From assembly GCF_015160855.1 (NCBI RefSeq), contig NZ_CP063373.1, forward strand, positions 8,903,001 to 8,967,000: a stretch of 64,000 bases of DNA. Reading direction: 5' to 3'. Origin of the DNA: Streptomyces ferrugineus (GTDB lineage: Bacteria; Actinomycetota; Actinomycetes; Streptomycetales; Streptomycetaceae). Below, piece by piece: positions 53,427 to 63,003 of this stretch (positions within the stretch are counted from its first letter, which is position 1; every line of letters begins with the position of its first letter). Under the pieces are notes generated by a model, which searched no databases, was not told the DNA's origin, and was given only the letters and a program-made list of their open reading frames with translations. The translations under genes and the position numbers were made by a program.

Positions 53427-54166
53427 CCAAGGTCGAAGCCTTCCGCGCGCTCCACCGGCGCCCCTCCCCCGACGACCCGCTGGTCCTGCCCGGTCCGTGG
53501 GACGCCGCCAGCGCCCGCGTCCTCGCCGAGGCCGGCTTCCCGGCGCTCGCGACGCCCAGCGCTGGCGTCGCGGCCTCCCTCGGCCACGCGGACGGGCGGA
53601 CACCGGCCGACGAGATGTTCGCGGCCGTCGCGCGGATCGTGCGGGCGGTCGACGTACCGGTGTCGGCGGACATCGAGGGCGGGTACGGGCTCGCGCCGAA
53701 GGAGCTGGTGGAGCGGCTGCTGGAGACGGGTGCCGTGGGCTGCAACCTGGAGGACTCCGCGGACGGGGTCCTCCAGGACCCGCACCGGCACGCCGACCGG
53801 CTGGCCGAGGTGCGGCACGCCGCCGCCGACCGGCTCTTCGTCAACGCCCGCATCGACACCTTCGGCCAGGCCGGCACCGACCCCGAGCAGGCCGCCGTAC
53901 AGGCCATCGAGAGGGCCGCGTTGTACGTCGCGGCGGGCGCCGACTGCGTGTATCCGATCGGCGCCCCCACCGGCGTACTGCCCCTGCTGCGGTCCGGGAT
54001 CCAGGGGCCGATCAATGTGCACGGCACGGTGACCGGGGACGGCCCCTCACCCGCCGAACTCGGCGAGCTCGGGGCCACCCGGATCACGTTCGGGCCGGAG
54101 CTGCAGCGCTGGGCCGCCGGCGCGCTGCGCGAGATGGTCCCACACCTGGGCCAGGGGGTGTTCTGA
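53423..54166 (+). CDS. Isocitrate lyase/PEP mutase family protein
   Basis: A protein of 247 residues with a TIM-barrel of the ICL/PEP mutase superfamily: VLPGPWDAASARVLAEAGF, ALATPSAGVAASLGHADG, VSADIEGGYG (metal-binding Asp), GCNLEDSADGVL, FVNARIDTF and GADCVYPIGAP. Members cleave or rearrange C-C or C-P bonds of 2-oxo or hydroxy acids; the substrate is unknown here. GTG 53423 overlaps CMD copy 2 by four bases. The same MocR-linked operon suggests a shared catabolic role. Confidence 0.83.
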   Translation: MTKVEAFRALHRRPSPDDPLVLPGPWDAASARVLAEAGFPALATPSAGVAASLGHADGRTPADEMFAAVARIVRAVDVPVSADIEGGYGLAPKELVERLLETGAVGCNLEDSADGVLQDPHRHADRLAEVRHAAADRLFVNARIDTFGQAGTDPEQAAVQAIERAALYVAAGADCVYPIGAPTGVLPLLRSGIQGPINVHGTVTGDGPSPAELGELGATRITFGPELQRWAAGALREMVPHLGQGVF

Positions 54167-54178
54167 AAGCCCCTGCGG

Positions 54179-55138
54179 TCAGGACAGCCACGCCTTCCAC
54201 GTGGACTCGTGGCTGTCCACCCACTTCTTCGCCGCCTCCTCTGGCGTCAGCTTCTGGTCGGCGATCATCAGGGAGACCTCGTTCTGGTCCTCGGTCGTCC
54301 ACTTGAACTTCTTCAGCAGGGCCGCCGCCGCACCGCCGTTCTTCGAGAAGTCGGCGTTGAGGTACTTCTGCAGCGGGGTGTGCGGATAGGCGCAGGCGAC
54401 CTTCTCCGGGTCCGCGTCGCAGCCCTCCTTGTACGCCGGCAGCTTCACCTCGGTCATCGGGACCTTCTCGAACAGCCACTGCGGGGAGTACCAGTACGTC
54501 AGGAAGGGCTTCTTCTCCTTGGCGAACTGTTTGATCTGCGTGATCTGCGCGGCCTCGGAACCGGCGAACACCACCTGGTAGTTCAGGTCCAGGTTGTTCA
54601 CCAGCGCCTTGTCGTTGGTGACGTAGGACGGCGAGCCGTCCATGAGCTGGCCCTTGCCGCCGCTCTCCGCGGTGCGCATCTGATCGGCGTACTTGTCGAG
54701 GTTCTTCCAGTCCGTGACGTCCGGGTGCTGCTCGGCGAAGTACGTCGGCACGAACCAGCCGATATGCCCGGTGACCCCGAGGTCGCCGCCGGCCACGATC
54801 GTCTTCTTGTCCTTGACGTAGCGCTGCTCCTGTTCCGGGTGGCCCCAGTCCTCCAGGATCGCGTCGACCCGGCCCTGGCTGAGCGCGTCCCAGGCGGGGA
54901 TCTCGTCGACCTGGACGGTGTCGACGCGGTAGCCGAGCTCGTGCTCCAGGAGGTACTGGGCGACGGCCACGTTGGCCTGCGCGCCGACCCAGGACTGGAC
55001 GGAGAGCGTCACCGTCTTGGCGCCCTGCGCGTTGGCGAACGGCGAGGCCTGCTTGGTCATGTCGGCGGCGCCGCAGCCGGTCAGCAGCGCCAGGGACGAC
55101 ACGCCGGCCACTACGGCGGTGGTGATACGGACGCGCAT
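54179..55138 (-). CDS. Glycine betaine/choline-type ABC transporter substrate-binding lipoprotein
   Basis: A 319-residue lipoprotein with lipobox LLTGC (Cys22). The OpuAC-type fold has VTLSVQSWVGAQANVAVAQYLL, DEIPAWDALSQGRVDAILEDWG, GHIGWFVPTYFA and FLTYWYSPQWLF, where aromatic residues would form the cage for quaternary amines. It is the last gene of the betB-betA-ATPase-permease operon, one base after the permease stop. It is convergent with the PEP-mutase-family gene (12 bases). Confidence 0.9.
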   Translation of the reverse strand: MRVRITTAVVAGVSSLALLTGCGAADMTKQASPFANAQGAKTVTLSVQSWVGAQANVAVAQYLLEHELGYRVDTVQVDEIPAWDALSQGRVDAILEDWGHPEQEQRYVKDKKTIVAGGDLGVTGHIGWFVPTYFAEQHPDVTDWKNLDKYADQMRTAESGGKGQLMDGSPSYVTNDKALVNNLDLNYQVVFAGSEAAQITQIKQFAKEKKPFLTYWYSPQWLFEKVPMTEVKLPAYKEGCDADPEKVACAYPHTPLQKYLNADFSKNGGAAAALLKKFKWTTEDQNEVSLMIADQKLTPEEAAKKWVDSHESTWKAWLS

Positions 55139-55139
55139 G

Positions 55140-57089
55140 TCACGCTCCCTTCTTCGCGCGGCGTTCGGTCGGCTGGGTCACCCGGTCCAGCATCAGGCCC
55201 AGGCAGACGATCGCGGCACCGGCCACCAGGCCGGTCGCCAGTTCGCCCCGGGCCAGGCCGGCGACGACCTCGTAGCCGAGCGCGCCACCGCCGACCAGGC
55301 CGCCGATGATGACGACGGCGAGGACCAGGACCACGCCCTGGTTGACGGCGAGCAGCAGGGCGGGCCGGGCGAGCGGGAGCTGGACCTGGCGCAGCTGCTG
55401 GAGCGGGGTCGCGCCGAGCGAGCGTGCCGACTCCAGGGCGGCCGGGTCGACCTGGCGCAGCCCCTGGGTGGTGATGCGCACGACGGCGGGCAGCGCGTAG
55501 ACGACGGCTGCCGCGGCGGCCGGGGCCCGGCCCACGCCGAACAGCGCGACCACCGGGATCAGGTACACGAACTGCGGCATCGTCTGGAACACGTCCAGGA
55601 CGGGGCGCAGCATCCGCTCGACCCGGTCGCTGCGGGCCGCCGCGACACCGGTCGCGAAGCCCAGGACGAGGGTGACGGCGACGGCCGCCAGGACCTGGGA
55701 GAGCGTGTCGAGCGAGGGCCCCCACACGCCCAGGACGCCGATCGCGGCCATGGCGAGCACGGCGGTCAGGGCGGTGCGCCAGGTGCCGATGAGCCAGGCC
55801 AGCGTGGCGACGATCAGCAGCACCGACCACCAGGGCAGCCACTGCAGGCCGTCACGCAGGGGGTCGAGGATCCAGGTGGTGAAGTGGGCCGCCCAGTCGG
55901 CGGTGCCGCCGATCACGGGCACACCGGAGTAGAGGTGGTCGGTCATCCAGTCGACGGCGCGGTTGACCGGCTCGGCGAAGTTCAGGGTCCAGGCGTCGGG
56001 CCAGTCGAGACGGCCCGCCAGGCGTCCGGCGACCGCGACGGCCACGGCGCCGCCGAGGGCGTACAGCCACAGGGCCCGGCCGCCCGGCCGGGGCTCCTCC
56101 CCGAGCCGCTCGCCCGCCGCGCCGGTCACGCGGTCCAGTACGACGGCCAGCAGCACGATCGGGATGCCGGCCGCGAGCGCCGCGCCGACGTCGACCGAGG
56201 CCAGCGCCTGGTAGACGCGGTCGCCGAGGCCGCCGGCGCCGATGACGGACGCGATGACCGCCATGGACAGCGCCATCATGATCGTCTGGTTGAGGCCGAG
56301 GAGGAGTTCCCCCCGGGCCAGCGGGATCCGGGCGGTCAGCAGGCGCTGCCGCGCGGTGGTGCCGAGCGACTGGACCGCCTCCAGCACCTCCTTGTCGGCG
56401 CCGCGCAGGCCGAGGGCGGTGAGCCGGGCCATCGGCGGGGCGGCGTAGACGACGGTGGCCAGGACGGCGGCGGGGACGCCCAGGCCGAAGACCAGCACGA
56501 CGGGCAGCAGGTAGGCGTAGGCCGGGAGCACCTGCATGGTGTCCAGGACGGGGCGCAGCATCCGGTCCATCCGCTCGGACAGCCCGGCGGCGAGCCCCAG
56601 CAGCATGCCCACGACGGCCGAGGCGAGCACCGCCACGACCATCAGCGCGAGGGTCTGCATGGTCGGCACCCACATGCCGAGGAGTCCGCAGGCGAGGAAC
56701 GCGACGCCGGTGCCGGCGGCCAGCCTCCAGCCGGCGACGCGCCAGGCTATGAGGGACGCGGCGGCCGTGACACCGGCCCAGCCGGCGGCGAGCAGCACCA
56801 GGTACACGGCGCGTACGGAGATCACGACCGCGTTGCTGATGTGCCCGAAGAAGTAGAGGAACAGCGGGTGGCTGTCCCGGTTGTCGACGATCCAGTCGCT
56901 GGCCTTGGTCAGCGGCTCGGAGACGTCCACGGTCAGCGCGTCCGGCCAGGTGCCGCTGGCCCAGCGGGCGTTGGCCAGCGGGACGAGGATCGCGGCGGCG
57001 AGCGCGAGCAGCAGGAGCTTGCGCACGCCGGGGCGCTTGAGGAGGCCGGGCAGGGCGGTGCGCGGGGCGGCGGCGGTGACGGTGGCCAT
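55140..57089 (-). CDS. Double-domain ABC permease for glycine betaine/choline (ProW-like x2)
   Basis: A protein of ~649 residues with two permease domains in tandem. Each has five to six helices and the EAA-type loop: ALGLRGADKEVLEAVQSLGTTARQ in the first half, TTQGLRQVDPAALESARSLGATPLQQ in the second. Each half begins with an extracytoplasmic pre-domain containing WPDALT or WPDAWTLNFAEPVNRAVDW. A fused pair would replace a homodimer. ATG 57089 overlaps the ATPase stop (TGATG); GTG 57092 is an alternative. Confidence 0.9.
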   Translation of the reverse strand: MATVTAAAPRTALPGLLKRPGVRKLLLLALAAAILVPLANARWASGTWPDALTVDVSEPLTKASDWIVDNRDSHPLFLYFFGHISNAVVISVRAVYLVLLAAGWAGVTAAASLIAWRVAGWRLAAGTGVAFLACGLLGMWVPTMQTLALMVVAVLASAVVGMLLGLAAGLSERMDRMLRPVLDTMQVLPAYAYLLPVVLVFGLGVPAAVLATVVYAAPPMARLTALGLRGADKEVLEAVQSLGTTARQRLLTARIPLARGELLLGLNQTIMMALSMAVIASVIGAGGLGDRVYQALASVDVGAALAAGIPIVLLAVVLDRVTGAAGERLGEEPRPGGRALWLYALGGAVAVAVAGRLAGRLDWPDAWTLNFAEPVNRAVDWMTDHLYSGVPVIGGTADWAAHFTTWILDPLRDGLQWLPWWSVLLIVATLAWLIGTWRTALTAVLAMAAIGVLGVWGPSLDTLSQVLAAVAVTLVLGFATGVAAARSDRVERMLRPVLDVFQTMPQFVYLIPVVALFGVGRAPAAAAAVVYALPAVVRITTQGLRQVDPAALESARSLGATPLQQLRQVQLPLARPALLLAVNQGVVLVLAVVIIGGLVGGGALGYEVVAGLARGELATGLVAGAAIVCLGLMLDRVTQPTERRAKKGA

Positions 57090-58180
57090 CACGCCACCTC
57101 CCCGGGCTGCTCCGTCCCGGCCACGACGCCGAGGAGCCGCTCGTGGTCGACCACGCCCAGGCAGCGTCCGTCCTGCATGACGCGGGCCGGGGCACCGCTG
57201 CGCGCCACGGCCTCGATGGCCTCGGACACCGTCGCGTCCGGTGCGAGCGCCGGGCCCTTGTCCGCCTCGTCGGCCGACGCGGCGCGCATGGCCGTACGGA
57301 CCGTGAGGACCTGTTCGCGCGGGACGTCACGGACGAACTCGCGGACGTAGTCGTCGGCCGGGGAGCCCACGATCTCCTCGGGGGTGCCGAGCTGGACCAC
57401 GCGGCCGTCGCGCATCAGGGCGATACGGTCGCCCAGTTTGAGGGCCTCGCTGAGGTCATGGGTGATGAAGACCATCGTGCGGCCCTCCTCGCGGTGCAGG
57501 CGCACGACCTCCTCCTGCATGTCCCGCCGGATCAGCGGGTCGAGGGCGCTGAACGGCTCGTCGAAGAGGAGGACCTCCGGGTCCACCGCGAGGGCGCGCG
57601 CGAGGCCGACGCGCTGGCGCTGGCCGCCGGAGAGCTGGCCCGGCCTGCGGTGCTCCATGCCCTCCAGGCCGACCTTGGCGACGACCTCGGCGGCCCGCTT
57701 GCGGCGCTCCGCCTTGCCGACGCCCTGGATCTCCAGGCCGTAGGCCACGTTGTCCAGGACCGTGCGGTGCGGGAGCAGGCCGAAGTGCTGGAAGACCATC
57801 GCGGCGCGGTGCCGGCGCAGTTCGCGCAGCCGGGACTTGTCCATGGCGCGGACGTCCTCGCCGTCGATGGCGATGGTGCCGGACGTGGGCTCGATCAGCC
57901 GGGTCAGACAGCGCACGAGGGTGGACTTGCCGGAGCCGGACAGGCCCATGACGACGAAGACCTCGCCCTTGCGGACGTCGAAGGACACGTCGCGGACGGC
58001 CGCCGTGCAGCCGGTGCGCGTGCGCAGCTCGGCCGGCGTGAGCGCGGTCAGCTCGGCGTCGGCGGGGACGCGGTGGGCCTTGGGGCCGAAGACCTTCCAC
58101 AGGTTCTCGACGGAGAAGACCGGCGTCTCGGTCGGGGGCTTGCGGGTCTCGGGCGCGGTGCTCCGCTGCGTCGTGGTCAT
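57089..58180 (-). CDS. Glycine betaine/proline-type ABC transporter ATP-binding protein
   Basis: A protein of ~363 residues. Walker A in [14 protein letters not shown] near 82, signature [15 protein letters not shown], Walker [15 protein letters not shown] and switch His in [11 protein letters not shown]. The C-terminal ~100 residues ([41 protein letters not shown]) form a CBS-type regulatory region, as in OpuAA/ProV, where it senses ionic strength. ATG 58180 overlaps the upstream betA stop (TGATG). Confidence 0.92.
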   Translation of the reverse strand: MTTTQRSTAPETRKPPTETPVFSVENLWKVFGPKAHRVPADAELTALTPAELRTRTGCTAAVRDVSFDVRKGEVFVVMGLSGSGKSTLVRCLTRLIEPTSGTIAIDGEDVRAMDKSRLRELRRHRAAMVFQHFGLLPHRTVLDNVAYGLEIQGVGKAERRKRAAEVVAKVGLEGMEHRRPGQLSGGQRQRVGLARALAVDPEVLLFDEPFSALDPLIRRDMQEEVVRLHREEGRTMVFITHDLSEALKLGDRIALMRDGRVVQLGTPEEIVGSPADDYVREFVRDVPREQVLTVRTAMRAASADEADKGPALAPDATVSEAIEAVARSGAPARVMQDGRCLGVVDHERLLGVVAGTEQPGEVA

Positions 58181-59709
58181 CACGCGTCACCTCCGATCAG
58201 GTCGACGGCCTTCTCACCGACCATGAGCACTCCGATCATCGGGTTCACGGCGGTCATGGTCGGGAACACGGAGGCGTCCGCGATACGAATGCCGTCCAGG
58301 CCGCGGATCCGCAACTGCGGGTCCACCACGGCCAGTTCGTCGTCGGCGGCGCCCATCCGGCAGGTGCCCGCCGGGTGGTACACGGTGTGCGCGACCTTGC
58401 GGGCGTACTCGCTCAGCTCCTCGTCACCGGTGACCTCGGGGCCGGGGCAGACCTCACGTTTGAGCCAGCCGGCCAGCGGCTCGGCCTTGGCGATCTCGCG
58501 GGCGATGCGGATGCCGTCGACGAGGGTGCGGCCGTCGTAGTCGTCCTCGTCGGTGAAGTAGCGGAAGTCCAGCGCGGGCTTGACGGACGGGTCGGCGCTG
58601 GTCAGGTACAGCCGGCCGCGGCTCTTCGGCTTGGGGATGTTCGGGGTCATGGAGACGCCGAACTCCGGGCGCCGGTAGCCGAGACGCTCCGGGTTGTCCG
58701 TGAAGGGGATCTGGTAGAAGTGGAACATCAGGTCGGGGCCCTGGTGTTCGGGGTCGCGGCGCACGAACAGGCCCGCGTCGGAGTCCATCGCGGAGTTGTC
58801 CGGGATCGGCCCGTTCGTCTCCCACACGATCACCGACTCGGGGTGGTCGAGGAGGTTCTCGCCGACGCCCGGCAGGTCGTGGACGACCGGGATGCCCAGC
58901 GCGGCGAGGTCCTCCTTGGGGCCGATGCCGGAGTGCATCAGCAGCCGGGGCGAGTCGACGGCGCCGGCGCACAGCACGACCTCGCGCCGGGCCTTGACCA
59001 GCAGCTCCTCGCCGTCCTTGGTGCGCACGTGCACGCCCTCGGCGCGGGTGCCGTCCAGCTGAAGCCGGTACGCCCAGGTCTCCAGCAGGATGGTGAGGTT
59101 CTCGCGCTCGTCCATCACCGGGTGCAGATACGCCACCGACGCCGAGGAGCGCTTGTTGTTCTCCGGGTGGTAGGCGAGGTCGAAGAAGCCGACGCCCTCG
59201 GTGAAGGGCTGCTTGTTGAAGCCCTCGACGCGCGGGACGCCGAGCGCGCCCTGCGCCGCGTCGACGAAGTCACGGGCGATGGCGTTCCGGTCCTTCTCGT
59301 CGACCGGGACGATGTTGTTCTTCAGCCGCGCGTAGTACGCCTCCATCGGCACCGCGCCCCAGCCGGTGGCGCCGGCCTGCTCCCACTCGTCCCAGTCGGA
59401 CGGCAGCGGCTTGAAGGCGATGAGGGTGTTGTGGCTCGAGCACCCGCCGAGGACCCGGGCCCGGCTGTGCCGGATGTGGGAGTTGCCGCGGGGCTGCTCG
59501 GTGGTCGGGTAGTCGTAGTCCAGGTCGCCGCCGAGCAGGCCCATCCAGCGGCGCAGGGTGAGGACGTCGTCGCGGTCGACGTCGCTGGGGCCGCCCTCGA
59601 TGACGGCGACCGTGACGTCGGGGTTCTCCGTCAGCCGGGAGGCGATGACCGAGCCCGCGGTGCCGCCGCCGATGACGACGTAGTCGTACACAGGGGTGTT
59701 CTGGGACAT
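58180..59709 (-). CDS. betA: Choline dehydrogenase-like GMC oxidoreductase
   Basis: A protein of 509 residues. The N-terminal FAD motif is [21 protein letters not shown] signatures follow, [12 protein letters not shown] and [15 protein letters not shown]. The catalytic base His lies in [11 protein letters not shown], and the C-terminus has [28 protein letters not shown]. It oxidises choline to betaine aldehyde. ATG 59709 begins the flavin domain with GGAG upstream. It sits between betB and the betaine transporter genes on one strand. Confidence 0.88.
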   Translation of the reverse strand: MSQNTPVYDYVVIGGGTAGSVIASRLTENPDVTVAVIEGGPSDVDRDDVLTLRRWMGLLGGDLDYDYPTTEQPRGNSHIRHSRARVLGGCSSHNTLIAFKPLPSDWDEWEQAGATGWGAVPMEAYYARLKNNIVPVDEKDRNAIARDFVDAAQGALGVPRVEGFNKQPFTEGVGFFDLAYHPENNKRSSASVAYLHPVMDERENLTILLETWAYRLQLDGTRAEGVHVRTKDGEELLVKARREVVLCAGAVDSPRLLMHSGIGPKEDLAALGIPVVHDLPGVGENLLDHPESVIVWETNGPIPDNSAMDSDAGLFVRRDPEHQGPDLMFHFYQIPFTDNPERLGYRRPEFGVSMTPNIPKPKSRGRLYLTSADPSVKPALDFRYFTDEDDYDGRTLVDGIRIAREIAKAEPLAGWLKREVCPGPEVTGDEELSEYARKVAHTVYHPAGTCRMGAADDELAVVDPQLRIRGLDGIRIADASVFPTMTAVNPMIGVLMVGEKAVDLIGGDA

Positions 59710-59759
59710 GTAAGGGGTACTCCAGGGAGGTCTTGCGTGGGGGGAGGGGCCGGGCCGGG

Positions 59760-61286
59760 TCAGCCGGTGAACCAGCGGACGGGCTTCGGCTCGAGGTTCT
59801 GGTAGACGTGCTTGGCCTCGCGGTACTCGGCGAGTCCGGCGGGGCCGAGTTCGCGGCCCACCCCGCTCTTGCCGAAGCCGCCCCACTCCGCCTGCGGGAG
59901 GTAGGGGTGGAAGTCGTTGATCCAGACGGTGCCGTGCCGCAGCCGGCCCGCGACCCGGCGGGCGCGTCCCGCGTCGGCGGTCCAGACGGCGCCCGCGAGG
60001 CCGTACTCGGTGTCGTTGGCGAGGGCGATCGCCTCGTCCTCGGTGCTGAAGGTCTCGACGGTGAGGACCGGGCCGAAGACCTCCTCGCGGACGACGCGCA
60101 TCTCGCGGTGGCAGTGGTCGAGAACGGTCGGCTCGTAGAAGTAGCCGGCGGCGGGCCGGGTGGGGCCGGCCTCCGGGCGCTTGCCGCCGGAGCGCAGCAC
60201 CGCGCCCTCCTGGAGCGCGGACTCGACGTACGCCTCGACCTTGGCGCGCTGCTGCTCGGAGACGAGCGGCCCGCACTCGACGCCGTCCTCGGTGCCGCGG
60301 CCGAGGCGGATACGGTCGGCCCGGCGCGCCAGCTCGGCGACGAAGCGGTCCCGCACGGACTCCTCGATGATCAGGCGGCCGCCGGCCGAGCAGACCTGGC
60401 CGCTGTGGATGAACGCGGCGTTGAGGGCCTGGTCGACGGCGGTGTCGAAGGCCTCGTCGGTGGCGCAGGCGTCGGCGAAGACGACGTTGGGGTTCTTGCC
60501 GCCGAGTTCGAGGGCGACCTTCTTGACGGTGGGCGCCGCGGCCTGGGCCACCTTGGTGCCGCTGACCAGGCCGCCGGTGAAGGAGACGAGGTCGACGTCG
60601 GGGTGCTCGCTGAGACGGGCGCCGACGGTGTGGCCGGGGCCGGTGACGATGTTGGCGACCCCGGCGGGCAGCCCGGCCTCGGCCAGCAGCTCGATGAGCG
60701 CGACGGTCGTCAGCGGGGTGATCTCGCTCGGCTTGACGACGAAGGTGTTCCCGGCGGCGAGCGCGGGCGCGATCTTCCAGCTGGCCTGGAGCAGGGGGTA
60801 GTTCCAGGGCGTGATCAGCGCGCAGACGCCGACGGGCTCATGGACGACGACGCTGTGGATCTCGGTGGACCCCGCGTCGACGACCCGGCCCGGGGCCTCG
60901 GCGGCGACGAGGTCGGCGAAGTAGCGGAAGGCGTCGGCGACGCAGTCGATGTCGACCCGGCCCTCTTCGAGGGTCTTGCCGGCGTCGCGGCTCTCCAGCA
61001 GGCCGAGCTGCTCGCGGTCGCGCGTGAGCAGCTCGGCGACCCGGCGCAGCAGGGCGGCGCGCTCGGCGACGGGCGTACGGGGCCACTCGCCCTGGCCTGA
61101 GTCGAAGGCGCGGTGCGCGGCCGCCACGGCCAGATCGGTGTCCTTCTCGTCACCCTCGGCGACCACGGCGAACGGCGTCGCGTCCGCGGGGTCGAGGATC
61201 TCGCGCGTCGCCCCGGAGACGGCCGCGCGCCATTCCCCTCCCACGTGGATGGTGCCGCGCGCCTTGAGTTCCGTACTTACCGCCAT
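59760..61286 (-). CDS. betB: Betaine aldehyde dehydrogenase
   Basis: A 508-residue NAD(P)-dependent aldehyde dehydrogenase. The oxyanion Asn is in ITPWNYPLLQASWK, general base Glu in LELGGKNPN, and nucleophilic Cys in FIHSGQVCSAGGRL near residue 292. FGPVLTVETF and GLAGAVWT complete the family. It makes glycine betaine from betaine aldehyde for osmoprotection. It is the first gene of the five-gene operon; the 174-base leader holds a GTGACAC repeat (61325-61342 region) but no recognised operator. Confidence 0.9.
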   Translation of the reverse strand: MAVSTELKARGTIHVGGEWRAAVSGATREILDPADATPFAVVAEGDEKDTDLAVAAAHRAFDSGQGEWPRTPVAERAALLRRVAELLTRDREQLGLLESRDAGKTLEEGRVDIDCVADAFRYFADLVAAEAPGRVVDAGSTEIHSVVVHEPVGVCALITPWNYPLLQASWKIAPALAAGNTFVVKPSEITPLTTVALIELLAEAGLPAGVANIVTGPGHTVGARLSEHPDVDLVSFTGGLVSGTKVAQAAAPTVKKVALELGGKNPNVVFADACATDEAFDTAVDQALNAAFIHSGQVCSAGGRLIIEESVRDRFVAELARRADRIRLGRGTEDGVECGPLVSEQQRAKVEAYVESALQEGAVLRSGGKRPEAGPTRPAAGYFYEPTVLDHCHREMRVVREEVFGPVLTVETFSTEDEAIALANDTEYGLAGAVWTADAGRARRVAGRLRHGTVWINDFHPYLPQAEWGGFGKSGVGRELGPAGLAEYREAKHVYQNLEPKPVRWFTG

Positions 61287-61460
61287 GATCGGTGTTGCCT
61301 TCCGTTCCTGTTCAGAGCCCCTGTGTCACACGGGTGTCACTCATGGGACCGAGTGCGCATGCCCCCGCCGTGCGGATGCATGCGCGATCCACGGCCGAAA
61401 GTGGGCCGTGTCACTGAACATAGGGACAAACCGGACGGAACGCAGTGGACCGCGAGACGA

Positions 61461-62030
61461 TCAGGGGCTCGGGAAGCCGGCCGGCGGATCCTCACCCACC
61501 CGGCCGTCGATGGACTCGCGGATCATGTCGGCCTGCCCGACATGGCGGGCGTACTCCTCGACGAGGTCGATCAGCACGCGCCGCACGCTCGGCGCCCGGC
61601 CGTCGGGCCAGGTGAGCCGAACGGGCTGATCCGGGCCTCCACCGGACAGCACCTGCCGCAGATTCGCCCGGGAGCGGGCCACGGCCCCCGCCCACAGCGC
61701 GTACAGCCGCTCCGGCGCGTCCCCGGCGGCCGACCGCCACTCCCAGTCGGCGTCGGCGTCCCAGTCCACCGTGTCCCACGGCGGCGGCAGCTCGGCCCCG
61801 AGCAGGCGCCGGGTGAGGTACTCGTCCTCGACGAGGGCCAGGTGCTTGAGCAGCCCGCCGAGCGTGAGGGCGGACGGCGCGAGCCGCGCACCCAGACCGG
61901 CCGCGTCCAGCCCCTCGCACTTCCAGGCGAAGGTCCTGCGCTGCCGCTCCAGCGAGCCGATGAGGGTGTCGACCTCGCTGCCCGCGACGGGCGGCTCGAT
62001 GAGGATCGGCTGTTCGGTGTCGTTGGTCAT
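61461..62030 (-). CDS. DinB-family (DUF664) protein
   Basis: A 189-residue four-helix-bundle protein of the DinB/mycothiol-transferase-like group. Likely metal-binding histidines lie in LLKHLALVEDEYLTRRL near 65 and LVEEYARHVGQADMIRESI near 165. Related proteins use thiols such as mycothiol or are stress-induced. ATG 62030 has AGGGC upstream. It is divergent from the MarR-GNAT gene across 69 bases. Confidence 0.82.
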   Translation of the reverse strand: MTNDTEQPILIEPPVAGSEVDTLIGSLERQRRTFAWKCEGLDAAGLGARLAPSALTLGGLLKHLALVEDEYLTRRLLGAELPPPWDTVDWDADADWEWRSAAGDAPERLYALWAGAVARSRANLRQVLSGGGPDQPVRLTWPDGRAPSVRRVLIDLVEEYARHVGQADMIRESIDGRVGEDPPAGFPSP

Positions 62031-62078
62031 GAGGGCAGGCTAGGAGCAACCGCGGGAGGCATGGACCCGAACCGATCC

Positions 62079-62094
62079 TTTGACTACAGTCAAA
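62079..62094. promoter_or_regulatory. MarR-type palindromic operator
   Basis: TTTGACT-AC-AGTCAAA is a perfect 7+7 palindrome. It overlaps TACAGT (62085-62090), a probable -10 with TGGACC at -35 (62062-62067, 17-base spacing). The -10 lies nine bases before ATG 62100, so the regulator's transcript would be nearly leaderless and self-repressed. Confidence 0.65.
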
Positions 62095-62099
62095 TAAAT

Positions 62100-62990
62100 A
62101 TGGAGCCAGTGTCGGTAGAACACGTGACGGCCTTCCGCCGCTTCAACCGCTACTTCACGCGCCGCATCGGCGTACTGGACGACCACTACCTCGGCCAGGA
62201 CCGTCCGCTCGGCGAGGCGCGGGTGCTGTTCGAGGTCGGGGACGGGGCCTCCCTGCGCGAGCTCAGGAGCCGGCTCGGGCTGGACGCCGGATATCTGAGC
62301 CGGATGGCCAAGGCGCTGCAGGCCCAGGGCATGGTCCGGCTGAGCACCCACCCGCAGGACAGCCGGCTGCGCATGATCGAGCTGACCCCGGCCGGGCGGA
62401 CGGAGGTCAGGGAGCAGAACCGGCGGGCGGACGGCGTCGTGAACGACCTGCTCGACGGCCTCACCGATCCGCAGCGCGCCGAGCTCACCGAGGCGATGAC
62501 CACCGCGCACCGCCTGCTGCGCCTCGCGGGCATCACCGTCGCCCTCGTCGACGGCGCCGCCCCGGACGCCCGCGCCTGCCTGGACGCCTACGCGGCCGAC
62601 ATCGACGAGCGGTTCCCCGAGGGGTTCGACAAGGACGCCCTCGTACGGCCGGAGGAGGTGTCCGGCGAGGCCGGCGCGTTCTTCGTCGCCTACGAGGAGG
62701 GCCGCCCGGTGGGCTGTGGCGCGCTGCGGCGGCTGGAGCCCGGCGCCGGCGAGATCCGCCACGTCTGGGTGCACCCCGCCGCCCGCCGCCTCGGCCTGGC
62801 CCGCCGCCTGCTCGCCGCGCTCGAACAGGAGGCGGCCGCTCGCGACCTGACCGTCGTACGCCTGGACACCCACGCCGCGCTCACCGAGGCGCAGGCCATG
62901 TACCGGGCCTGTGGGTACACGGACATCCCGGCGTACGACGACAACGTCTACGCCGGCCACTGGTTCGAGAAGCGGCTGGCCGCCCGCTGA
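62100..62990 (+). CDS. MarR-type regulator fused to a GNAT acetyltransferase
   Basis: A protein of 296 residues. The N-terminal MarR domain (~1-140) has FRRFNRYFTRRIGVLDDHYL, LRELRSRLGLDAGYLSRMAKALQAQGMV and the wing SRLRMIELTPAGR. The C-terminal GNAT domain (~150-296) has GAFFVAYEEGRPVGCGALRRL, IRHVWVHPAARRLGLARRLLAALEQ (acetyl-CoA loop) and LYRACGYTDIPAYDDN-type end. Such fusions probably acetylate a small molecule or protein while controlling expression. The ATG start has no Shine-Dalgarno sequence, consistent with a leaderless mRNA. Confidence 0.9.
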   Translation: MEPVSVEHVTAFRRFNRYFTRRIGVLDDHYLGQDRPLGEARVLFEVGDGASLRELRSRLGLDAGYLSRMAKALQAQGMVRLSTHPQDSRLRMIELTPAGRTEVREQNRRADGVVNDLLDGLTDPQRAELTEAMTTAHRLLRLAGITVALVDGAAPDARACLDAYAADIDERFPEGFDKDALVRPEEVSGEAGAFFVAYEEGRPVGCGALRRLEPGAGEIRHVWVHPAARRLGLARRLLAALEQEAAARDLTVVRLDTHAALTEAQAMYRACGYTDIPAYDDNVYAGHWFEKRLAAR

Positions 62991-63003
62991 GCGGACCGGT
63001 CGG

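Noticed and set aside
53423..54166. Phosphonate biosynthesis via PEP mutase
   Set aside because: The gene belongs to the superfamily, but no phosphonopyruvate decarboxylase or other phosphonate genes are nearby, and it is cotranscribed with AhpD-like genes.
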